Positions 1 to 5,128 of a stretch of 5,588 nucleotides of DNA are shown here, in pieces (position 1 is the stretch's first letter; every line of letters starts with the position of its first letter). The DNA comes from Phycisphaeraceae bacterium. GTDB taxonomy: Bacteria; Planctomycetota; Phycisphaerae; Phycisphaerales; Phycisphaeraceae. The position numbers were made by a program, and so were the translations under genes. Below the pieces are notes generated by a model, which saw nothing but the letters and a program-made list of their open reading frames with translations, had not been told where the DNA came from and did no database searches. The DNA is taken from contig JAESSU010000272.1 in assembly GCA_016763955.1 (NCBI GenBank), positions 1 to 5,588 on the forward strand, written 5' to 3'.

Positions 1-22
1 GGTTCGAATCCTCTCGGGTGTA
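1..22 (+). tRNA. tRNA 3' end (partial; T-loop and acceptor strand), possibly tRNA-Arg
   Basis: The window opens inside a tRNA. GGTTCGAATCC carries the invariant TTCGAAT T-loop flanked by the G53-C61 and G52-C62 pairs. It is followed by CTCT and then CGGGTGT, which fits positions 66-72 of the acceptor stem, with A22 as the discriminator base. The 5' acceptor strand, outside the window, should read ACACCCG or close to it. CCA is not encoded: the next bases are T-rich. An acceptor of the form xCACCCG with discriminator A resembles many bacterial tRNA-Arg genes, but the anticodon is not visible, so the amino acid identity is only a guess. Confidence 0.82.
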
Positions 23-29
23 TTTTTTG

Positions 30-62
30 CCTCTGTTTAGACAGTCTAATCAGAGGTTGTTT
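30..62 (+). terminator. Hairpin terminator behind the tRNA
   Basis: CCTCTG (30-35) pairs with CAGAGG (51-56). Inside it TTAGA pairs with TCTAA around a three-base loop, with a single T-T mismatch between the two stem parts. The stem is followed by TTGTTT and, slightly further on, by TTTTTATTT. The position just after the tRNA and before the next gene's ribosome binding site fits a rho-independent terminator. The U-tract is interrupted, so it may leak into the downstream gene. Confidence 0.6.
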
Positions 63-93
63 AGCTTTTTATTTCTCTAGAAAAGGAACACAC

Positions 94-399
94 ATGAGCG
101 AGAATCATTCACAAAAGACCACGCATACATTAGGCAAAGGCATCCTAATTATTATCTGGATTACCGCAGTGTTCATGGTGATGATTATGTATGACATCAA
201 AACCCAGCTTGAACAGATCAACGACAAAATGGGCAGTTGCCAACGCATCGCCTCGATGAATGATCCTACTAACTTGCAAATCGTAGATGCAAAAGATGGC
301 ACCACGCCTCTTTATCTGATCCAACGCATTCCGATACCTGAAATCGAAATGATGCCTGAAGACTTGGTGGAACCCGAAGTTCAAACACCTGCCAAGTAA
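94..399 (+). CDS. Small single-pass membrane protein of unknown function (101 aa)
   Basis: I do not recognise this protein. The start is supported by an AAAAGGAA Shine-Dalgarno sequence (81-88) about six bases before the ATG. The first 14 residues are polar (Ser, Lys, His, Thr). Residues about 16-33 (from GILIIIWITAV onward) form one strongly hydrophobic helix, followed by a short stretch with coiled-coil character (about 34-46: Lys, Gln, Leu, Glu, Ile). The remainder is soluble and ends in an acidic, proline-rich tail (about 80-99). Lysines before the helix and aspartate just after it suggest a cytoplasmic N-terminus and an outside C-terminus. There is one cysteine, at 49. The gene sits alone between the tRNA terminator and the convergent cysS. 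Its architecture resembles small membrane-anchored accessory proteins, but no function can be assigned. Confidence 0.72.
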   Translation: MSENHSQKTTHTLGKGILIIIWITAVFMVMIMYDIKTQLEQINDKMGSCQRIASMNDPTNLQIVDAKDGTTPLYLIQRIPIPEIEMMPEDLVEPEVQTPAK

Positions 400-436
400 A
401 TTGGTAATGCTTCAAGCGAATAATCAAGCAATGATC

Positions 437-1935
437 TTAGGCTAGTTTTTTAACTGCCTGGGTTCCTTGCTTGGTGGTGAGCACATCGTAGCCAGCTTCA
501 ATAATCTGCTTACGCAATGTGTCCGCTGTTGCGTAATCTTTGTTTGCGCGTGCTTCATCGAGCTGCGTGCAAGCTGCTGTGGCATCAAAGTCACTCGTGG
601 ACTGGTCTTTGAGGTCTAAGAGTCCTAGTACGCGATCTACTTGTTTACAGGCTGCCCAGATGGTCGCAGGCTCATCCTTGCAGTCATTGCTCCATGCAAA
701 GAGTTCACCTAACGCGCCGCTGATGTTCAGATCTTCCGACAATGATTCGGTAAAAGCCTGGAGCATCGGATGCGTCAGGTCAATCTCAGCGGGTTGGTCA
801 TGACAGGCTTGTTTGGCAGCGTTGGCAAAATCGGTAAACTTTTTCACAGCTGATGCAGCATCGCTGAGACTTGCAGTCGTAAAGTTTAGATTGCTTCGGT
901 AGTGGCTACGCATCAGTTCATAACGTAAGACAGCGGGGTGAACATTTCGGCCGGTGACCTTGCCTTCAAAGACATCTCGTGCGGTGAAAAAGCTGCCTTT
1001 GCTTTTGGACATTTTTTGGCCATCGACAAGTGAGAATCGTGCGTGCATCCAAAATTTTGCAAAGCTGTCTTGGCCCGTTGCGCCTCTTGATTGTGCGATT
1101 TCACATTCGTGATGCGGGAAGGTCAAGTCTTCACCGCCGGTATGAATATCAATCACGTCCGCACCGAGCAGTGTTCGAGCCATGCATGAGCATTCGATAT
1201 GCCAACCGGGATAGCCTTTGCCCCAAGGTGAATCCCATTTCATTAAATGTTTTTCATCAGGTTTCCATAGTAGGAAATCGCCGGGATGACGTTTGTCTGC
1301 TGCGGTTTGAGCATCGATGCGTCCGCCTGCGCCCCCGCGGAGGTTGCCGAGTGTATTGCCACTGAGTTTGCCATAGTCCGGGAAGCTTTCGACGCTAAAG
1401 TAGACAACGCCTGTGTCGGTTTGGTAGGCATGTCCATTGGCTAAAAGTTTGGTGATCATTTCCTGCATGATGTCAATACACTGCGTGGCATGGGGCATTG
1501 AATCTGGATATTCAAATGCGACCTTTAGCCCAAGCGCTTTTGCGTCATTAAGAAAAGCTTGTGTGTAGTAGTTCGCAATCTGGTAGGGGTCATCTGCATT
1601 GTCTACTGCACCCTCTGGAACCTTGCCCGATTTTTTATCTTCTTTTAAGCGACGTGCTGCAAGCTCCATTTTGTCTTCACCACCACCGTCAGCTAGATCA
1701 TCTTCGGTCATGTGTCCCACGTCAGTGATATTCATGACATGTTTGACATCGTAACTGCAAGTTCTAAAAACCGGCGAAGTACGTCTGCAAAAATAAAGGT
1801 TCGAAAATTACCAATATGAGCAAAGTCATAGACCGTCGGCCCACATGAATACATGCGCACGATGGGGGCTTCTAATGGGGTGAAACTTTGAGTCTGATTG
1901 GTGAGCGTATTATAAAATTTGATGTTCAAGGCCAT
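437..1935 (-). CDS. cysS: Cysteine--tRNA ligase (CysS), reading frame broken by one missing base
   Basis: CysS attaches cysteine to tRNA-Cys in the cytoplasm. It is a class I aminoacyl-tRNA synthetase. With the missing base restored the product is about 499 residues, a little longer than E. coli CysS. The HIGH-type motif HIGN lies at residues 40-43 and KMSKS at about 308-312 (bases 1001-1015). The expected zinc ligands are present: Cys31 (SCGPTVYD), Cys249 (HIECS), and His275 and Glu279 (FPHHECE). The C-terminal part (about 350-499) fits the helical DALR and anticodon-binding regions. The start at 1935 (MALNIKFYN) is preferred over the upstream ATG at 1956 because TAGGAA lies at 1943-1948, at good spacing. 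The frame changes between 1755 and 1756. The first frame ends at 1732 and an ATG at 1735 opens the second, but conserved CysS sequence (YDVKHV) is already encoded in the second frame upstream of that ATG. Since cysS is normally essential, a sequencing or assembly error is likelier than a true pseudogene. Confidence 0.93.
1755..1756 (-). other. Single-base deletion point in cysS
   Basis: On the - strand, Glu-Leu-Ala is read up to GCA (1758-1756). The next bases, GT then TAC GAT GTC AAA CAT GTC ATG, only make CysS-like sequence (Tyr-Asp-Val-Lys-His-Val-Met) if one base is added before GT, for example giving GGT for Gly. Without it the frame runs into Val-Thr-Met-Ser-Asn-Met-Ser and stops at the TGA covering 1734-1732. 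The stop and the next ATG overlap as ATGA, which mimics translational coupling. Confidence 0.88.
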
Positions 1936-1942
1936 GTGTCTA

Positions 1943-1948
1943 TTCCTA
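1943..1948 (-). promoter_or_regulatory. Ribosome binding site fixing the cysS start
   Basis: TAGGAA on the - strand lies seven bases upstream of the ATG at 1935-1933. This places translation initiation at MALNIKFYN rather than seven codons earlier at 1956, and the chosen start also matches the usual CysS N-terminus. Confidence 0.65.
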
Positions 1949-1973
1949 GTACGCAAGAGTGTGTTAAGTCGGT

Positions 1974-3017
1974 ATGATAATAGGTATGTTACACGAGAAA
2001 AACGAATTTAACTTAGATATGCCCCATCGCCCCCGTCGCCGTCGTCGGACACCTGCAATGCGTGGGTTGGTTCGTGAGACACGGTTGACAGCCCAGCAGC
2101 TAATTTATCCGCTGTTTGTCCATGAAGGCCCTGATGAACCTATTGATGCAATGCCCGGCTGTATGCGCTGGAGCATGGATGGACTTTGTGCAGAAGTTGG
2201 ACGTGCTGCTGCGTTGGGGATTTGTGCGGTCGTGCTATTCCCTAAGGTTGACAACAAGTACAAGTCCACCACCGGCGATGAAGCTTACAACCCCCAAGGA
2301 CTCATCCCCAAAGCGATCACAAGGCTCAAGTCTGAGTACCCAGACGTTTTGGTGATTACGGATGTGGCACTTGATCCATACTCTAGTGACGGTCACGATG
2401 GGATTGTTGATCAGACGGGTGAAATTCTCAATGACCAAACAGTGCAGGTTCTTTGCAAGCAAGCCCTGATGCAAGCCCAAGCGGGTGCGGACATCGTTGC
2501 GCCCAGTGACATGATGGACGGCAGAGTGGCTGCCATTCGTCAAACACTTGATGCTAACGGCTATACCAATGTCAGCATCATGTCCTATTCAGCTAAGTAT
2601 GCTTCAGCATTTTATGGCCCCTTTCGTGGTGCTTTAAATTCGGCTCCTAAGGCAAGCGGCAGTAACGGTAAAAAAAATCCCGGTGACAAGCTCACTTATC
2701 AAATGGACCCTGCAAACGCTAGAGAAGCGATCACTGAAGCCTTGCTTGACGAAGCAGAAGGTGCAGACATCATCATGGTCAAACCCGCCGGGGCGTATCT
2801 GGATATCATCTATCGGCTTACAGGCGTAACGACTCTGCCCATCGCAGCGTATCAAGTCAGCGGCGAGTATTTAATGATCAAAGCTGCTAGTGAGGGCGGG
2901 TGGATTGATGAGAAAAAAATTGTACTTGAAAGTCTGCTTGCCATTACCCGTGCTGGTGCAGATATGATTCTCACTTACTATGCTCCGCAAGCTGCCCTGT
3001 GGCTTAACGAAGCATAA
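1974..3017 (+). CDS. hemB: Porphobilinogen synthase (delta-aminolevulinic acid dehydratase), metal site of the non-cysteine type
   Basis: HemB condenses two 5-aminolevulinate molecules to porphobilinogen, the first common step of tetrapyrrole synthesis, in the cytoplasm as a homo-oligomer. The 347-residue protein covers the whole family. The two active-site lysines are Lys208 ([15 protein letters not shown]) and Lys270 ([13 protein letters not shown]), matching Lys195 and Lys247 of E. coli. The metal segment reads [14 protein letters not shown] (130-143): Ala132, Asp134 and Asp142 replace the three zinc-binding cysteines of E. coli. This is the pattern of the zinc-independent, magnesium-stimulated enzymes such as that of Pseudomonas. 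The loop between the lysines (about 223-240) is some ten residues longer than in E. coli and rich in Ser, Gly, Lys and Asn. Residues 20-25 are an arginine run in the N-terminal arm. The start is uncertain: ATGs at 1974, 1986 and 2019 are in frame and none has a convincing Shine-Dalgarno sequence. The gene diverges from cysS. Confidence 0.95.
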   Translation: MIIGMLHEKNEFNLDMPHRPRRRRRTPAMRGLVRETRLTAQQLIYPLFVHEGPDEPIDAMPGCMRWSMDGLCAEVGRAAALGICAVVLFPKVDNKYKSTTGDEAYNPQGLIPKAITRLKSEYPDVLVITDVALDPYSSDGHDGIVDQTGEILNDQTVQVLCKQALMQAQAGADIVAPSDMMDGRVAAIRQTLDANGYTNVSIMSYSAKYASAFYGPFRGALNSAPKASGSNGKKNPGDKLTYQMDPANAREAITEALLDEAEGADIIMVKPAGAYLDIIYRLTGVTTLPIAAYQVSGEYLMIKAASEGGWIDEKKIVLESLLAITRAGADMILTYYAPQAALWLNEA

Positions 3018-3031
3018 ATTAAAAACCCTAA

Positions 3032-3059
3032 TTGACAAAAATTACATCGGGATTATAAA
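3032..3059 (+). promoter_or_regulatory. Sigma70-type promoter for the 116-aa gene
   Basis: A consensus -35 box TTGACA (3032-3037) is followed after 16 bases by TATAAA (3054-3059), predicting a start near 3066 and a leader of about 23 bases before the ATG at 3089. The -10 box sits in the loop of an imperfect dyad, ATCGGG (3046-3051) against CTCGAT (3060-3065). This promoter suggests the gene is transcribed separately from hemB even though both are on the + strand. Confidence 0.6.
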
Positions 3060-3088
3060 CTCGATTTGTTAAACATAAAGAACACCTC

Positions 3089-3439
3089 ATGCAAAGAACC
3101 GAAGACGGGATGATCATCATCTCATGTGATTTTACAGGCGAAGATTGGGACGAAGTCCAGCCGATGATTGAAGGTCATCAAGGATCGATCATCAGCCTCG
3201 TGGGGTTGAACCTTGCGATTGATCATGCTTGTGAGCAATCACAAAAGTTTGCGTGCACCATGTGCTTGCGCGAACATGAAGCAGGCGAGCGTGCATGGAA
3301 GCCTAACCCGACACCACAAGGCGGTAATCCGCGGGCAATGATTTGTTGGGATTGCATCCGTCAAGCTGACCGGAGTTTTACTAAAGATTCGGACACTGAT
3401 TGGGATCGAAAAATTGCGCCTGATGAGCGATGGTCTTAA
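3089..3439 (+). CDS. Small protein with two CxxC pairs, probable zinc-binding, function unknown (116 aa)
   Basis: I do not recognise the family. The N-terminal half (about 8-50) looks like a compact alpha/beta unit: a hydrophobic strand (MIIISCDF), an acidic segment (GEDWDEV) and a hydrophobic stretch ending in a helix (about 33-50). The second half holds Cys56-x2-Cys59 (CTMC) and Cys86-x2-Cys89 (CWDC), 26 residues apart, with His and Gly-Pro-Asn-rich sequence between. That spacing suits a four-cysteine zinc site resembling a treble clef or zinc ribbon. The tail is rich in Asp, Arg and Trp. There is no signal peptide or membrane segment, so it should be cytoplasmic. The start at 3089 fits the promoter; Met8 (3110) is a possible alternative. 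Its Shine-Dalgarno sequence is weak (AAAG). Its neighbour downstream is another small Cys-cluster protein, but a 104-base gap separates them. A nucleic-acid-binding or regulatory role is a guess. Confidence 0.72.
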   Translation: MQRTEDGMIIISCDFTGEDWDEVQPMIEGHQGSIISLVGLNLAIDHACEQSQKFACTMCLREHEAGERAWKPNPTPQGGNPRAMICWDCIRQADRSFTKDSDTDWDRKIAPDERWS

Positions 3440-3465
3440 TAGAAATAATTTAATAAACCCGCATG

Positions 3466-3484
3466 GTAAACAGAGAGTGTTTGC
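3466..3484 (+). other. Small hairpin between the two cysteine-rich protein genes
   Basis: GTAAACA (3466-3472) pairs with TGTTTGC (3478-3484) around the loop GAGAG, with one T-G wobble. No T-run follows directly; TTTT comes only at 3491-3494. It could be a weak terminator for the 116-aa gene or a leader structure for the next gene, or it may be chance. The rest of the 3440-3543 gap is AT-rich, and I could not place a convincing promoter in it. Confidence 0.25.
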
Positions 3485-3543
3485 TGCGAATTTTGTGACC
3501 AACAACTGATACATTAATTGTTTTAAACGGTTGAATTATTGAT

Positions 3544-3897
3544 ATGGCTGGATTATTTGATGGCACATCTTTAGAACGTCCCGTGACCTGTCATGTATGC
3601 GATAAGTCTCTAACTGATTGTCGCTGCCCACGCGGGACTGATGGTGAAGTTTGCTTGCCTAAAGATCAGCAGGTGCGAGTCCATCGTGAAAAACGCAAAG
3701 GCAAATGGAACACTGTGATTACCGGCTTGGACACTGCTGCTAACGATTTAAGTCGCATGGCTAAGGAATTTAAAAACCTTTGTTCAGCAGGCGGTAGTGC
3801 CAAAGATGGACACATTGAAATTCAAGGTGATCACCGCGACCGCATCGTCAAATTACTGGCTCAAAAAGGCTACTTAGTGAAAGCATCGGGCGGGTAA
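3544..3897 (+). CDS. SUI1/eIF1-family protein (YciH-like) with N-terminal cysteine cluster
   Basis: The C-terminal two thirds (about 43-117) is a SUI1 domain, the fold of eukaryotic eIF1, archaeal aIF1 and bacterial YciH, which bind the small ribosomal subunit near the P site and influence start-codon choice. Recognisable elements are the basic strand RVHREKRKGKWNTVITGLD (45-63), the helix with LSRMAKEFKNLC (69-80), and the signature GGSAKDGHIEIQGDHRD (83-99), close to E. coli YciH (GGAVKDGVIEIQGDKRD), ending in a basic GYLVKASGG. Ahead of it lies Cys16-x2-Cys19-x6-Cys26-x-Cys28, a probable zinc knuckle that E. coli YciH lacks but whose spacing matches archaeal aIF1-type proteins. The ATG at 3544 is the only sensible start; it has no clear Shine-Dalgarno sequence. 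The stop codon lies only 14 bases from the end of the convergent gene. The family assignment is firm; the physiological role of bacterial members is poorly settled. Confidence 0.9.
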   Translation: MAGLFDGTSLERPVTCHVCDKSLTDCRCPRGTDGEVCLPKDQQVRVHREKRKGKWNTVITGLDTAANDLSRMAKEFKNLCSAGGSAKDGHIEIQGDHRDRIVKLLAQKGYLVKASGG

Positions 3898-3911
3898 TTA
3901 GACGAGAACGA

Positions 3912-4535
3912 TTATTTTCGCAGTCCATTGTATTTAGCTAGATCACCGCAGAGTTTTACAAAATCCGCACGTTCCTGAGCGGTGGTGTTAAGTGTGATCT
4001 CACGTTCATACGGGTCTAATTTCTTACGATACTCAATTGGGTTATCGATGATGTGATCCCATGGCCCATCAGTGAACCATTTGTTGAACTTGTTTTTGCC
4101 ACCAGAAATAACAGAAATCAGGAGATTAATTTGGCCAATGGAATTGTATTTTTCTTCTTCGGACATACTTGCATACTTGGATGCAAGCTGATTAACTGAC
4201 GAAACACGAATCTGGGATCTGATGTTCGCGGCAATGTCGTCTTTTTTCCAGTTTTGTTCAAGTATTTTTCGTTCCTGTTCAGTGGTATTTAAGTACCACT
4301 GGCCAAGATCACGCATGAATTTTTTTTGATGGGATTTAGATAAGCGTTCATAATCACCACGGAGAAATTGCAGGACCTGAGTTCCGTCAGCTTTGTACAT
4401 GTTCGGTGGGTAGATGGGACGAATTGCGTCATAGACAAGGTAGCTTCCAATTAACAGTAAGCTTGTTGCGATGATGCTGGTCGTTATTTTTCGACCCCGG
4501 GTCGCTATTATTTTTTTGCGAATATTTTGTGCCAT
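3912..4535 (-). CDS. Membrane-anchored protein with repeated short helical motif, function unknown (207 aa)
   Basis: I do not recognise the family. A strongly basic N-terminus (Arg and Lys at 6-16) precedes one hydrophobic helix at about 18-36 (SIIATSLLLIGSYLVY), so the topology should be N-terminus inside with about 170 residues outside the membrane. The rest is charged, largely helical and lysine-rich. A short unit with the pattern Ser/Thr-x-x-Gln/Glu-x-Lys/Arg recurs: LSKSHQKKFMRDL (about 65-77), LNTTEQERKILEQ (82-94), MSEEEKYNSIGQI (124-136) and LNTTAQERADFVKL (182-195). Similar units recur in proteins described as having DUF3106-like repeats; that resemblance is only impressionistic. An AGGA Shine-Dalgarno sequence (4545-4548) supports the ATG at 4535. 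The gene follows the pseudopilin gene by 41 bases on the same strand and is probably co-transcribed, which suggests an envelope or secretion link. Confidence 0.72.
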   Translation of the reverse strand: MAQNIRKKIIATRGRKITTSIIATSLLLIGSYLVYDAIRPIYPPNMYKADGTQVLQFLRGDYERLSKSHQKKFMRDLGQWYLNTTEQERKILEQNWKKDDIAANIRSQIRVSSVNQLASKYASMSEEEKYNSIGQINLLISVISGGKNKFNKWFTDGPWDHIIDNPIEYRKKLDPYEREITLNTTAQERADFVKLCGDLAKYNGLRK

Positions 4536-4576
4536 GAGAGTTAATCCTAATGATTATTTTAATGCGTCCATGATTT

Positions 4577-5128
4577 TTATGGGATCGAAATGAACAGCCA
4601 GTCTACATGGGTGTCATAGTAAACAGTTAGCCGCGCATCAACGTCTTTAGGGGCAGGATGAAACACGTCCGCATCAGCTAAAACAGAAATAATCTCTGGG
4701 GAACGCCTACTTGTGTCAATGATTTTTTGCATGTTTGCAGGATCAAAAGTAATTGCCAGTCCCGGGAGATATTCATAGCTGGTTTGTCTATCTGCAAAAT
4801 AACCTAGGTCATCTTGCGGACATTGGTAAATACCCACAGAATCCGAATTCATATACGGCGCAAGTGACTTCAGAATGGTCATCTCACTAGAAATAATCGG
4901 GGCAGTTGGCAAGCTTACTGCATCGGGCAAATTGTCTGGATTTTGATCGGTGTAAATTGCCCAGATGATGCCAATGTTTTTGAGATTTGAAGCACACTTG
5001 GTTTTGTTTGCTGCCTTGCGAGCCATTTGTAATGCAGGCAAACTGATGCCCATGAGTAAGGTGATGACGCTGATGACCACCAGTAGTTCGATGAGTGTGA
5101 ACCCTTTAAGGAAGAGTTTGTTTTTCAT
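4577..5128 (-). CDS. Type IV pilin-like protein / type II secretion pseudopilin with prepilin leader
   Basis: The N-terminus MKNKLFLKG-FTLIELLVVI is a textbook class III prepilin signal. There is a basic leader, a cleavage site after Gly9, Phe10 as the residue that would be N-methylated, and Glu14 as the conserved Glu5 of the mature protein. The hydrophobic assembly helix spans about 10-34. After processing by a PilD-type peptidase the protein would enter a pilus or pseudopilus at the inner membrane. The globular part (about 45-183) contains CPQDD (103-107), then a SYEYLPG segment (117-123), and ends with LADAD (150-154) and YYDTHVDWL (170-178). These echo the Cys-Pro-x-Asp and Asp-Gly-His-Val-x-Trp elements of the many prepilin-type proteins of Planctomycetes. 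Cys45 and Cys103 could form a disulfide. At 183 residues it is shorter than the DUF1559 type. Its start overlaps the stop of the upstream gene, so translation is probably coupled. Whether it is a major or minor pseudopilin cannot be told from this window. Confidence 0.88.
   Translation of the reverse strand: MKNKLFLKGFTLIELLVVISVITLLMGISLPALQMARKAANKTKCASNLKNIGIIWAIYTDQNPDNLPDAVSLPTAPIISSEMTILKSLAPYMNSDSVGIYQCPQDDLGYFADRQTSYEYLPGLAITFDPANMQKIIDTSRRSPEIISVLADADVFHPAPKDVDARLTVYYDTHVDWLFISIP
5125..5128 (-). promoter_or_regulatory. ATGA stop/start overlap coupling two genes
   Basis: On the - strand the TGA stop of the upstream gene (5127-5125) overlaps the ATG of the pilin-like gene (5128-5126). 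A weak AAGG lies about a dozen bases upstream inside the preceding gene. This arrangement typically allows terminating ribosomes to restart and keeps the two products in a fixed ratio. Confidence 0.7.

Noticed and set aside
400..436. Hairpin TGCTT...AAGCA as terminator between the convergent 101-aa gene and cysS
   Set aside because: The stem is five pairs with a 13-base loop and has no T-run on either strand, so it is indistinguishable from chance.
1030..1365. A 111-codon open frame on the + strand inside cysS
   Set aside because: It lies opposite well-conserved CysS coding sequence, has no ribosome binding site and gives an Arg/Cys-rich product unlike a real protein; it is a shadow of cysS.
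1732..1735. ATGA overlap between two cysS fragments as evidence for a natural two-subunit CysS
   Set aside because: Conserved CysS residues are encoded in the second frame upstream of the ATG, so the overlap is a by-product of the missing base.
2031..2049. CCGTCGCCGTCGTCGG as a short tandem repeat
   Set aside because: It encodes the arginine-rich N-terminal arm typical of HemB, so codon use explains the periodicity.
2235..2543. A 102-codon open frame on the - strand inside hemB
   Set aside because: It is antisense to the conserved catalytic core of HemB with no start signals, and so is a shadow frame.
3440..3543. Promoter for the SUI1 gene (TTGTGA with TACATT or TAATTG)
   Set aside because: The spacing is 11 bases for the better -10 candidate, and the alternative at 16 bases has a poor -10 match. 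The gap is simply AT-rich.
3895..3920. Bidirectional terminator between the convergent SUI1 and 207-aa genes
   Set aside because: The gap is 14 bases and only a weak, wobble-containing pairing (CGAGAA with TTTTCG) is present, with no convincing stem.
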